64,000 nucleotides of DNA from an uncultured Bacteroidia bacterium (GTDB taxonomy: Bacteria > Bacteroidota > Bacteroidia > Bacteroidales > UBA932): NCBI GenBank assembly GCA_902798975.1, contig CADBYT010000003.1, positions 1-64,000 on the forward strand. Reading direction: 5' to 3'. Shown in pieces: positions 9,676-17,689 of this stretch (its first letter is position 1; every line of letters starts with the position of its first letter). The position numbers were made by a program, and so were the translations under genes. A model generated the notes under the pieces. The model ran no database searches. It was not told the origin of the DNA and saw nothing but the letters and a program-made list of their open reading frames with translations.

Positions 9676-10353
9676 ATGCGAATCGATATCCTTACCGTCG
9701 TGCCCGAGCTGCTGGAGAGCCCCATCTCCTACTCCATCGTGGGCCGCGCCGTCAAGAAAGGTCTGGTGGACATCCGGGTCCACAACCTCCGCAAATACGG
9801 CATCGGCCCCCGCAAGAACGTGGACGACTACAGCTACGGCGGAGACGCCGGCATGGTGATGCGCATCGAGCCGGTCTACGACATGATCCAGGAGCTGCGC
9901 GCAGAGCGCGACTACGACGAAGTCATCTACCTCTCCCCGGACGGCGAGCGCCTCGACCAGGGCATTTCCAACGAGCTCTCGCTCAAGGAGAACCTCATCC
10001 TGCTCTGCGGCCACTACAAAGGCATCGACCACCGCATCCGCGAACACCTGGTCACTCGCGAGATCTCCGTGGGCGACTACGTCGTCAGCGGCGGCGAGAT
10101 TCCCGCGGCCCTGCTGACCGATTCCATCGTCCGGCTCATCCCAGGCGCCCTGACCGACGAAACTTCCGCCCTGTCGGACAGTTTTCAGGACGGACTTCTC
10201 TCTCCGCCCGTCTACACGCGGCCCGCGGAGTTCAACGGATGGAAGGTTCCGGACGTTTTGCTCAGCGGGAACCCGAAACTCATTGAAGCATGGCAAGATG
10301 AGCAGGCTTTGGAGCGAACGAAACGCCTCCGTCCCGAGCTAATTAATAAATAA
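9676..10353 (+). CDS. trmD: tRNA (guanine37-N1)-methyltransferase
   Basis: SPOUT-class enzyme that methylates G37 next to the anticodon, preventing +1 frameshifting. At 225 residues it is at the short end of normal. Motifs: [12 protein letters not shown] start, [13 protein letters not shown], the knotted AdoMet site [13 protein letters not shown] and [10 protein letters not shown], and the PPVYTRP and VLLSGNP segments in the C-terminal tRNA-binding domain. In many bacteria trmD lies with rpsP, rimM or rplS; here it stands alone, divergent from the DUF349-yidC run, followed by an orphan small transcript. Confidence 0.96.
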   Translation: MRIDILTVVPELLESPISYSIVGRAVKKGLVDIRVHNLRKYGIGPRKNVDDYSYGGDAGMVMRIEPVYDMIQELRAERDYDEVIYLSPDGERLDQGISNELSLKENLILLCGHYKGIDHRIREHLVTREISVGDYVVSGGEIPAALLTDSIVRLIPGALTDETSALSDSFQDGLLSPPVYTRPAEFNGWKVPDVLLSGNPKLIEAWQDEQALERTKRLRPELINK

Positions 10354-10408
10354 TTTTAAAATCATCGGAAAATTTTTTGAGAAATTTTTCAAAAAAAAGT
10401 GAAAAAAG

Positions 10409-10439
10409 TTTGCATAATTAAAAAATGTGCGTAACTTTG
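10409..10439 (+). promoter_or_regulatory. Consensus promoter of a short orphan transcript
   Basis: TTTG (10409-10412), a 19-base spacer and TAACTTTG (10432-10439) match the Bacteroidetes consensus exactly. It lies in a very AT-rich stretch after trmD and about 105 bases before a strong terminator, so it defines its own transcription unit. Confidence 0.8.
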
Positions 10440-10445
10440 CCATCA

Positions 10446-10572
10446 GAAATGAGACAACAACTCGGCTCCGGTTCTGTGCCGGAGACTTCTAACCAACAAT
10501 AATTTAAACCTTCTATAAGGTAATACACTACTAACTAACCGTAACAACCCGCTGTGACAGCGGGTTGTTTTC
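10446..10572 (+). ncRNA. Candidate small RNA or leaderless micro-peptide transcript
   Basis: A unit of about 125 bases bounded by a perfect promoter and a 12-bp terminator stem. Inside is a hairpin GCTCCGG / CCGGAG (about 10465-10485). It also holds a possible 17-codon reading frame (10449-10502, MRQQLGSGSVPETSNQQ) whose ATG would lie within a few bases of the expected transcript start. I do not recognise it as 6S, SRP, tmRNA or RNase P. It could act as a regulatory RNA, encode a tiny peptide, or be an attenuator-like leader, though the next gene has its own -7 box. Exact ends are estimates. Confidence 0.5.
10543..10571 (+). terminator. Strong intrinsic terminator
   Basis: Perfect 12-bp stem AACAACCCGCTG / CAGCGGGTTGTT with a TGA loop, running into TTTTCG. 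It ends the small transcript downstream of trmD. Confidence 0.85.
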
Positions 10573-10603
10573 GTATATAATAGGTTATACCGAAAAAAGA
10601 ACG

Positions 10604-10611
10604 TATCTTTG
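10604..10611 (+). promoter_or_regulatory. -7 box for the DUF3298 lipoprotein gene
   Basis: TATCTTTG matches TAnnTTTG exactly, 20 bases before the ATG at 10632. No clear TTTG lies 19-21 bases upstream. Confidence 0.5.
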
Positions 10612-10631
10612 AGCGAGAAAGTATTGTTGGT

Positions 10632-11513
10632 ATGAAGAAATTCCTTTACCTCGGGGCTGTCGCCGTACTGGCGCTGGCGGCATCCTGCACCGGCGGCAAG
10701 CCGGACTTCAAAACTGAAAAACACAGCAGCGAACTGACCGCAGATTATGCCCGCCTGAGTATCCAGGCCGAACTCCCGCTCGCGACGACCGACGGGGCGT
10801 CCGTCATGCGCCAGACCCTCGTGGACGTGATGGACAAGGCGCTCAGCCACATTGACAACTATGAGCAGAAGCGCTTCTTCCCGCGCTTCGACGGCGACGT
10901 CAACGACTCCGGGGCCCTGTTCTCCTATTATGAGCATCAGGCGCTCGAAGAGATTACCTTCCTCTCGCAGGGCATGTTCGACGAGCGGGCGGAGGGCATA
11001 CGCGAATCCGAGACGCTTTCCGACGAGGAGAAAGAGAAGTTCGTGGCGGATTTCCCGGGCTGGGAATTCGATTTCAACCTGGAAAAGACCTGGGAGACGG
11101 ACCTGATCGCCGTCTTTGACTCCCAGAATTATCTGTATATGGCCGGCGCGCACGGCGGCGTGATCGGCGAGGGCCCGATGACCTTCGACAAGCAGAGCGG
11201 CATGCGCATTCGCGATTTCTTCGTGGACGGCGCCGAGAAGGACATGCAGTCCCTGCTGCGCGACGGCATGCTGGAATACTTCAAGGAACGCATGGCGGCC
11301 GTCGGCAGCGAACTCGAGGACCATCTCAACCTGAAGAACGGCCTGATTCCGCTCCCGCAGTGGGCCCCGCGCCCCTGCCAGGACGGCCTGACGTTCATTT
11401 ACCAGCAATACGAGGTGGCCGCCTATGTGGACGGCATGCCTGAATTCACCCTCGCCTACGAAGACGTGGCCCCTTACCTGCTTCCCGAAGCTAAGCGGGA
11501 TCTAGGGCTGTAG
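10632..11513 (+). CDS. DUF3298 / RsiV-like lipoprotein
   Basis: A 293-residue lipoprotein (signal MKKFLYLGAVAVLALAASC, lipobox AASC). The C-terminal half has the DUF3298 (RsiV-like) hallmark: YMAGAHGGVIGEGPMTFD, where a strand is followed by '[AG]-H-G', then a region ending in IPLPQWAPRP and a YEVAAYVDGMPEFTL beta segment. The N-terminal part has the usual DUF4163-type arrangement. In firmicutes the family includes RsiV, an anti-sigma factor binding lysozyme; in Bacteroidetes the role is not known. It converges on the DUF4249 gene, with a 12-base overlap of the 3' ends. Confidence 0.8.
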   Translation: MKKFLYLGAVAVLALAASCTGGKPDFKTEKHSSELTADYARLSIQAELPLATTDGASVMRQTLVDVMDKALSHIDNYEQKRFFPRFDGDVNDSGALFSYYEHQALEEITFLSQGMFDERAEGIRESETLSDEEKEKFVADFPGWEFDFNLEKTWETDLIAVFDSQNYLYMAGAHGGVIGEGPMTFDKQSGMRIRDFFVDGAEKDMQSLLRDGMLEYFKERMAAVGSELEDHLNLKNGLIPLPQWAPRPCQDGLTFIYQQYEVAAYVDGMPEFTLAYEDVAPYLLPEAKRDLGL

Positions 11514-12404
11514 ACGGTATTCCGTCCGATACGGATCGTAAACGACGCAGCTCACTTCACAGACGGCGCAGGCGCCAAAATAGCCGACGGCCGGCGCCGT
11601 TCCCGTGATATTGGTCAGCAGGTTGGACGGCTGCTCCGTCAGGATGGGAATCGTGCCCACGAGCAGGTGGCTGTACTGCATCAGGAATTCCCCGTATTCA
11701 TCAGACGAAGTATAGATCCGCAGGGTGATGACGTCTCCCTCTTCCAGGGGCTTGGCGCAGTCTCCGTACAGTTTCCGGGTCTCTTCCGTATGATTCAGCG
11801 CGGATATGGTAAATCCGGTGAACGCCATCCCGTCGAAGTGGTCGTCCGGAAGCTCGAAACACTTGTCCAGGGACTTGAAATGGCCATTAATGCCGACTTG
11901 GAACAGATAGCGGGTTCGCTGTCCCGGGAAATCCTGTCCCCAAACAGCCAGGGTCCACATATTTTTCAGATGCGTCGAATAGAGGTAATCCAGCGCATCC
12001 AATCGGAGACCAAGCTCCGGAACGACGTCCTGCGCGCTGTAGTGGGCCGCCACGCCACCAACCGTCGCATCGATGTCCAGGCGATACCGCCGCCCGGCTT
12101 CGCCCTTGAAGGCGGCCACGGAACGGTAGGTCCCCGGACTTTCCGGATCCTCCGCAAAATCGTAGGTCGCGTCCCCGCAGGAAACGGACACGCGGGCACC
12201 GGACACCCAGGAAATCTCTTCCGGCGCTGCGAAGAAATCAGAGGTCAATGACAAGCGGACCACCTGCCGGCATTCCTCGTCCGTGATCATACCGTCCACG
12301 GCGAGCAGGCTCACGGGAAGCCGGCCTGCATCAATCCGGACCGCATCGGTACAGGCGGCGAACAGGAGCAGGAACGGCAACAGATATAAGGACACTCTTC
12401 TCAT
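11502..12404 (-). CDS. DUF4249 lipoprotein, partner of the TonB receptor
   Basis: A 300-residue lipoprotein: MRRVSLYLLPFLLLFAACTD with lipobox FAAC. It has the DUF4249 layout, an Ig-like beta domain (PVSLLAVDGMITDE, then VRLSLTSDFFAAPE, 'VSGARVSVSCGDATYDF') and a cysteine-containing C-terminal portion. DUF4249 genes almost always follow a TonB-dependent receptor, as here, and are thought to be the surface partner. The start at 12404 overlaps the receptor stop (TGATG), so the pair is translationally coupled. The substrate is unknown. The in-frame ATG at 12509 inside the receptor gene is not used. Confidence 0.85.
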   Translation of the reverse strand: MRRVSLYLLPFLLLFAACTDAVRIDAGRLPVSLLAVDGMITDEECRQVVRLSLTSDFFAAPEEISWVSGARVSVSCGDATYDFAEDPESPGTYRSVAAFKGEAGRRYRLDIDATVGGVAAHYSAQDVVPELGLRLDALDYLYSTHLKNMWTLAVWGQDFPGQRTRYLFQVGINGHFKSLDKCFELPDDHFDGMAFTGFTISALNHTEETRKLYGDCAKPLEEGDVITLRIYTSSDEYGEFLMQYSHLLVGTIPILTEQPSNLLTNITGTAPAVGYFGACAVCEVSCVVYDPYRTEYRLQP

Positions 12405-14530
12405 CAGAACCGGAAGGTATAGGAAACGGAAGGAAGGATGGGAAACAGGTAAAGCATGCTCGCCCGGGGTTTGTCGTCCACCTGGCTGTACGAGTACGTG
12501 ACAGACCATGCATTATGCCGGGAGTAGGCATTGTAAAGGGAGAAATCCCAGGATCCCGAGCGGGTTTTCAGCGTCAGGGACAGGTCCAGGCGATGATAAT
12601 CGGGCAGCCGGCCTTCATTGCGGCCGCCGAAAACCGGAGCGTACGCGCCGCCGATGGCATAGCGCGCCACCGGGTAGGTTGTGGGCGCCCCGCTGGCGTA
12701 AACCCAGCAGGCCGATACCGTGAGCTTCGGGGAAATATCATAGGAAAGGAAGAGGTCCACGTTGTGCTCATGGTTGACGGGAGAAGCATAGGGTTTGCCA
12801 CCGTTGACCTCCGGGATATCGTAGATGGCCTTCGACCAGGTGTAACCCAGCCAGCCGCACCACGGGCCTGATTCGTAGCGGAACATGAATTCCACGCCGT
12901 AGGAAAAGGACCGGCCGAAACGCAGGAAAGCCTCCCGGTCCTCCCGGTCGAGGAGGGTTCCGGGATTGTCCTTGAAGTCGACCGTATTCCTGTTGTTTTT
13001 ATAGAACAGTTCCAGGGAGACTTCCGCCGCCTCATGAAGGAACAAGTGGTAGTATCCGACGGAAAACTGGTCGGAAACCTGCGGCTTGACCGTCGGCGAG
13101 GCCGCGATCCAGACATCCAGCGGACTGCCTGAAGTGCTGACAAGTGCCTGCTGGAAATACTGTTCCGTCCGGCTGTAGGCAGCTTTCAGCGAAGCGGCTT
13201 TCCCCAGCCGGACCGACAGGGAGGCGCGCGGCTCCAGTCCCCAGTAGGTCTGGATGGGCTCTCCGCTGCCGAAATGGCGCACCTGCGTCTCTTTGTGCGT
13301 GACCGGGTCGTAATAGCGCTGGTCCGTTTCTCCCAGGGAGGTATATTCGGAAAGGTGCAGGCCATAGCGGAATGTCACCGGACCCAGGGTGGTCGTATTC
13401 TCGACATACAGGTTAGGCTGGATGGCGAAATTGGGGGCGATGTGGGTCTCTTTGATGGTGATATTGCCGGCCCCGGGGACGAAATCTCCCGTGTTGAGTC
13501 GGAAATACGGAAGTTGGAAGCCGGCTTCCAGGCGGTTGTGCTCCCCTGCCTGCCAGACCAGTTCCGCCCGTAGTCCGGACTCCCGCACGAACGAGTGGTA
13601 GTCGAAAACGGCGTAGTTGTAATTGGCATGCGTGCCAAGTAGGAAACGGGAATGGTACAGAGTCACGCTTGACTGCAGGACAGGAGAGAAATCGTGCCGC
13701 CAGCGAAGGGAAAACGCCCGGTTGTCATAGGTAAATTCCGAAAGATTGAGGCCATACTGCTTCAGCGTCGCTCCGATCTTGTCCCCGCCGAGGAAGGCAT
13801 TCAGGGACAGCCGGTCGCGCGGGGAAGCAATCCAGCTCAGTTTGGCATTGACATCATAAAAGCGTAGCGTATTTCCGGCCGGAAATCCGCGAATAAAGGG
13901 AAGGACCATGTCAATCAGGGATCTTCTGCCGCTCACGCTGTAACTCAGTTTGCCCGGGACAATCGGTCCCGCCAGGTGGATCTTGGACGCAGCCAGTCCA
14001 ATGGTCAGGCTGCCGCCATGGCGTTCCATGTTACCGTCGCGGGTGCTGGCTTCCAGGACGGAGGAGATCCGCCCGCCGAAGCGGGCCGGAAAATCGCCTT
14101 TGTAAATCTCCGTCCGGCCCAGGACATCGCCGTTGAACATGGACAGGAAGCCGAAAACGTGGCCGGAGCAATAGACGGGTGCCCCGTCCAGCAGGATGAG
14201 GTTCTGGTCCACCTGCCCGCCCCGGACGGAAAAGCCGGCGGAGCCGTCGCTGGGAGACTGGACGCCGGGGAGCAGCTGGATGGCCTTGAGGATATCCGGC
14301 TCGCCCAGAAAGGCCGGGATGCGCCGGACGATGCCGGGGTTCATGCTCTCCAGGCCCGTCTGCGGCCGGACGAGGCGCTCCGCCTTCGATCCCGACACGA
14401 CGACGGCGGCGTTCAGCCGGTCGATCCGGCCGGACAGACTGTCCGGCTGGGCGTGGGCAACGGCGCCGCAGAGCATAAGGAAACCGAAAAATGACAGGCA
14501 CCGTCCCATCATCCGCCGCCATGAATACAT
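12404..14530 (-). CDS. TonB-dependent outer-membrane receptor
   Basis: A 708-residue receptor with a signal peptide (MMGRCLSFFGFLMLCGAVAHA). The plug domain spans roughly 40-160 (PAFLGEPDILKAIQLLPGV, GFSVRGGQVDQNLILLDGAPVY) and a 22-strand-type barrel runs to a terminal YTFRF. Unlike most relatives paired with DUF4249, it has no N-terminal carboxypeptidase-regulatory-like beta domain; the plug follows the signal almost directly. The first ATG (14530) overlaps the phospholipase gene by 22 bases; MM at 14512/14509 is an alternative start with a better signal peptide. The ligand is unknown. Confidence 0.9.
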   Translation of the reverse strand: MYSWRRMMGRCLSFFGFLMLCGAVAHAQPDSLSGRIDRLNAAVVVSGSKAERLVRPQTGLESMNPGIVRRIPAFLGEPDILKAIQLLPGVQSPSDGSAGFSVRGGQVDQNLILLDGAPVYCSGHVFGFLSMFNGDVLGRTEIYKGDFPARFGGRISSVLEASTRDGNMERHGGSLTIGLAASKIHLAGPIVPGKLSYSVSGRRSLIDMVLPFIRGFPAGNTLRFYDVNAKLSWIASPRDRLSLNAFLGGDKIGATLKQYGLNLSEFTYDNRAFSLRWRHDFSPVLQSSVTLYHSRFLLGTHANYNYAVFDYHSFVRESGLRAELVWQAGEHNRLEAGFQLPYFRLNTGDFVPGAGNITIKETHIAPNFAIQPNLYVENTTTLGPVTFRYGLHLSEYTSLGETDQRYYDPVTHKETQVRHFGSGEPIQTYWGLEPRASLSVRLGKAASLKAAYSRTEQYFQQALVSTSGSPLDVWIAASPTVKPQVSDQFSVGYYHLFLHEAAEVSLELFYKNNRNTVDFKDNPGTLLDREDREAFLRFGRSFSYGVEFMFRYESGPWCGWLGYTWSKAIYDIPEVNGGKPYASPVNHEHNVDLFLSYDISPKLTVSACWVYASGAPTTYPVARYAIGGAYAPVFGGRNEGRLPDYHRLDLSLTLKTRSGSWDFSLYNAYSRHNAWSVTYSYSQVDDKPRASMLYLFPILPSVSYTFRF

Positions 14531-15585
14531 TTGTCAAAATACCGGTCGAATTCCCCGGCAATGGACGGATCGTCCAGCAGGACGCCGAGTTCGTGATTGA
14601 TCCGGAAGGAGAAATATTCCAGATTATAGGATCCGACCGTAAGCAGGTGCCCGTCGACGGACACGGCCTTGTCATGGTGGAAACCGCCGGGCTGGACATG
14701 CAGGGTGAAATACCCTTTTCTTGCCAGCTTCCTGGCTACGTGCAGCAGGATGGCGGCCAGAATCGAGAAGGGCAGGTCCGAATTGGCGCCCATCAGCAGT
14801 TCCACCCTGATTCCGCGCCGGGAAGCCGCCAGGATGCTGCGGCGTATCGACCGGGTGGGCCAGAAATACGGGGTAATAAGCCGGATGGATTTTTCTGCTG
14901 AGGCGAAGAGCCGGCAGTACAGTTCCTCCGGATTGGGGTTTTTGCCGGGAAGGGGCGATTCCAGGACGATGACCGGCGTATCGCCGCACGGAGCCGGCAT
15001 CCCGGAAGAAGTGACGCCCGGGGGCCGGTCTCCGCATTCCTCCCAGATCCGGGCAAACCCGGCATATAAATAATCCACTGCGGGTCCTTCGATCCTGAGG
15101 TGCATGTCCCAGAACTTGCCGACGCCCGGAATGCCGTTTTTATACAGATCCGAGACGTTCATCCCGCCGGTATAGGCGACCTTGCCGTCAATCAGCGTCA
15201 GTTTGCGGTGGTTGCGGGGGAAGAACAACTTCCGGCGGTAAAACACCAGGTCCACGCCGCGGTCGCGGTAAGATTGTATATAGCTGCGCTTCATCGGACG
15301 CCATCGCTTCTTCTCCTCGAAATGCTGCAGACAGCCGAAATAATCGAGGACCACGCAGACCCGGACACCGGCTTCAGCACGCTCCGCCAGTGCGTCCAGG
15401 ATGGTCGTGGAGATGACATCTTCCCGGAAGACGAAAAACTCCATAAGGATATAATTCCGGGCTTTGCGGATGTCTTCGAGCAGGGCATCATAAAAACGCA
15501 TGGCGTCATCCAGGATACGGACCCGGTTGCCCGGGATGGGACGGGGGCAGGCGGTCTCCTCCGCGAAACGTTCCAGCGTGTCCAT
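14509..15585 (-). CDS. Phospholipase D-family / cardiolipin synthase-like protein
   Basis: A 358-residue protein with two HKD motifs: NHRKLTLIDGKVAYTGGMN (about residue 140) and HHDKAVSVDGHLLTVGSYN (about 310). Each is H-x-K-x4-D followed by G and N. This arrangement and the EFFVFREDVISTTILDAL segment fit bacterial cardiolipin synthases that make cardiolipin from phosphatidyl donors. The usual N-terminal transmembrane helices are absent, as in ClsB-like enzymes. A -7 box lies at 15613-15620, downstream of the longer possible ATG at 15624, which decides for the start at 15585 (MDTLERFAEE). It is co-directional and overlapping with the TonB receptor gene. Confidence 0.85.
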   Translation of the reverse strand: MDTLERFAEETACPRPIPGNRVRILDDAMRFYDALLEDIRKARNYILMEFFVFREDVISTTILDALAERAEAGVRVCVVLDYFGCLQHFEEKKRWRPMKRSYIQSYRDRGVDLVFYRRKLFFPRNHRKLTLIDGKVAYTGGMNVSDLYKNGIPGVGKFWDMHLRIEGPAVDYLYAGFARIWEECGDRPPGVTSSGMPAPCGDTPVIVLESPLPGKNPNPEELYCRLFASAEKSIRLITPYFWPTRSIRRSILAASRRGIRVELLMGANSDLPFSILAAILLHVARKLARKGYFTLHVQPGGFHHDKAVSVDGHLLTVGSYNLEYFSFRINHELGVLLDDPSIAGEFDRYFDKCIHGGG

Positions 15586-15612
15586 AGATGTCCGATGTGA
15601 GATTAATTCGTT

Positions 15613-15620
15613 CAAATATA
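15613..15620 (-). promoter_or_regulatory. -7 box for the phospholipase D/receptor operon
   Basis: The minus strand reads TATATTTG. The transcript would begin about 15605-15609, leaving a leader of about 20 bases before the ATG at 15585 and excluding the ATG at 15624. Confidence 0.55.
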
Positions 15621-15674
15621 ACAATAATTATCATTATTGCCGCCCTGAGGCATTGCATCGCGGTGCAGATTTGT

Positions 15675-15682
15675 TATCTTTG
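15675..15682 (+). promoter_or_regulatory. -7 box for proB-proA
   Basis: TATCTTTG, an exact -7 match, 25 bases before the proB ATG. The -33 region shows only a weak TTGC. Confidence 0.55.
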
Positions 15683-15707
15683 CAGGAACGGTTAGCAGAA
15701 AAAGCGT

Positions 15708-16417
15708 ATGAAACGGTTGGTAGTTAAAATCGGCACGAACGTGCTGACGCGCCCGGACGGGACGCTCGACGTCACGCGCGTATCCGCGCTGGTGGACCAG
15801 GTGGTCGGCCTGCGCAAGGCGGGCTGGGCGGTAGTGCTCGTGAGCTCCGGCGCCGTGGCCTGCGGCCGCACCGAGCTGCGGCTGGACGAGGACCTGGACA
15901 GCGTGGAGCAGCGCCAGCTGTATTCCGCCGTCCGATCGGCCAGATTCTCACCACGAAACAGAATTTCGAGACGGAGCGCGAACGCGATAACCAGCGCGCC
16001 TGCATGGAGGTGATGCTGCAGCATGGCGTCGTGCCCATCGTGAACGAGAATGACACCGTGAGCGTCACCGAGCTGATGTTCACCGACAACGACGAACTCT
16101 CCGGCCTCATCGCCGGGATGGTCGGCGCCGAGACGCTCATCCTGCTGAGCAACATCCCCGGTCTGTACGACCGTCATCCCGAGGACCCGGCGGCGAAAGT
16201 GATCCGCACCGTCCATTGTTCGGACGACCTGTCCGGCTGCATCCGGGAGGAGAGGAGCGCCTTCGGACGCGGAGGCATGTTCTCCAAATACAACACTGCA
16301 CGGCGCGTGGCGGCCGGCGGCATCCGCGTGCTGATTGCCGACGGCAAGCAGGAACACATCCTGCCGGACCTGCTGGAGCGGCCGGAGCAAACCGTTTTCA
16401 CTGAATTCCTACCCTGA
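15708..16417 (+). pseudogene. proB: Glutamate 5-kinase, internally deleted and frameshifted
   Basis: First enzyme of proline synthesis (ATP + glutamate to gamma-glutamyl phosphate). The N-terminal 75 residues are intact (VVKIGTNVLTRPDG, VLVSSGAVACGR, SVEQRQLYSAV). The frame then breaks at about 15932. Family sequence resumes in the +2 frame (IGQILTTKQNF at 15935, then MEVMLQHGVVPIVNENDTV and the substrate-binding FTDNDELSGLIA) and runs to the stop at 16417. By comparison with the family, about 20 residues normally join SAV to IGQ and are missing, so this is a deletion of about 60 bases not divisible by three. No PUA domain, as in some Bacteroidetes ProB. It may be a real lesion or an assembly error; proA four bases downstream is intact. 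Confidence 0.85.
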
Positions 16418-16420
16418 CAG

Positions 16421-17653
16421 ATGAATCTTTTCGAAGCAGCCAAGCGGGCGGCGGCGCAGGTGGCGCTGATCCCCGACGCGGAGCGTGCAGCGGCGCTGGA
16501 AGCCGTTGCCGACGTCATTTGCGCGCATAGCGCGGAACTCCTTGCCGCGAACGCGGAAGACCTCGCGCGGATGGATCCGCAGAATCCCCTCTACGACCGA
16601 CTGAAACTCACGCATGAGCGCCTGGACGGCATTGCGTCCGACATGCGCCACGTGGCGGCACTTCCCTCGCCGCTGGGCCGTACGCTGGAAGACCGCCCCC
16701 TGCCGAACGGCCTGCGCCTGCGCAAGGTCAGCGTGCCTTTCGGCGTGATCGGCGTCATCTACGAGGCGCGTCCCAACGTGACCTTCGACGTCTTCTCGCT
16801 CTGTTTCAAGAGCGGCAACGTCAGCCTGCTCAAAGGCGGCAGCGACGCGGATGCGTCCAACCGCGCGGCGGTGGCGCTGATCCGGCGCGTGCTGGCGGAG
16901 CGGGGCCTGCCCGAAGAGGCCGTGACGCTGCTTCCGCCCACCCACGAGGCGGTCGGCGAGCTGCTCGGCGCCGTGGGCTACGTGGACCTCGTGATCCCGC
17001 GCGGCGGCCGGCGGCTGATCAACTACGTCCGGGACAACGCCAAGGTGCCCTGCATCGAAACGGGCGCCGGCGTGGTGAACACTTATTTCGACGCTGCAGG
17101 AGACCTGGAGATCGGACGGCGCATCGTGCTGAATGCCAAAACGCGCCGCGTCTCGGTCTGCAATGCGCTGGACTGCCTGATCGTGCACCGGGACCGCCTG
17201 GCGGACCTGCCCGCGCTGGTGGAGCCGCTCGCAGCGAAAAACGTGCTCATTTATGCCGACGAAGCGGCGTTCGCAGCCCTCGACGGCAAGTATCCGAAGC
17301 TGGAGCCCGCCACGCCGGAATCCTTCGGCACGGAGTACATGGACTACAAGATGGCCATCCGCACCGTCACTTCGATCGACGAAGCGCTCGCGCACATCGC
17401 CCGCTACGGCTCCGGCCACAGCGAGAGCATCGTCACGGCCGATCCGGCCGCTGCGGCGCGTTTCCAGGCGGAGGTGGACGCCGCCTGCGTGTACGTGAAC
17501 GCTCCGACCAGTTTCACCGACGGGGCCCAGTTCGGCCTGGGCGCAGAGATCGGCATCAGCACCCAGAAACTGGGCGCCCGCGGCCCGATGGGCCTCTGCG
17601 AAATCACCACCTACAAATGGCTCATTGACGGAAATGGCCAGGTGCGTCCGTAG
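16421..17653 (+). CDS. proA: Gamma-glutamyl phosphate reductase
   Basis: A 410-residue NADPH-dependent enzyme turning gamma-glutamyl phosphate into glutamate semialdehyde for proline. It is of aldehyde dehydrogenase fold. Characteristic segments are [43 protein letters not shown], and the catalytic cysteine in [10 protein letters not shown]. The C-terminal part ([34 protein letters not shown]) is complete. It begins 4 bases after the proB stop. Its own stop codon lies inside a long terminator-like hairpin. Confidence 0.97.
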   Translation: MNLFEAAKRAAAQVALIPDAERAAALEAVADVICAHSAELLAANAEDLARMDPQNPLYDRLKLTHERLDGIASDMRHVAALPSPLGRTLEDRPLPNGLRLRKVSVPFGVIGVIYEARPNVTFDVFSLCFKSGNVSLLKGGSDADASNRAAVALIRRVLAERGLPEEAVTLLPPTHEAVGELLGAVGYVDLVIPRGGRRLINYVRDNAKVPCIETGAGVVNTYFDAAGDLEIGRRIVLNAKTRRVSVCNALDCLIVHRDRLADLPALVEPLAAKNVLIYADEAAFAALDGKYPKLEPATPESFGTEYMDYKMAIRTVTSIDEALAHIARYGSGHSESIVTADPAAAARFQAEVDAACVYVNAPTSFTDGAQFGLGAEIGISTQKLGARGPMGLCEITTYKWLIDGNGQVRP

Positions 17654-17676
17654 CACCCGGCCATTTCCCGTTCAAT
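17624..17676. terminator. Long hairpin spanning the proA stop codon
   Basis: The arms GGAAATGGCC (17630-17639) and GGCCATTTCC (17659-17668) pair perfectly. They extend inward by GGTGC/GCACC and outward by ATTGA/TCAAT with small bulges. The proA TAG (17651-17653) is in the upper stem and loop. It sits between convergent proA and the phosphatase gene, so it probably ends both transcripts. Confidence 0.65.
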
Positions 17677-17689
17677 ACTTTCCTGACCG

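Noticed and set aside
15708..16417. Two separate small genes in place of proB
   Set aside because: Both halves are contiguous ProB sequence in different frames with family residues missing between them, so a lesion or error explains it better.
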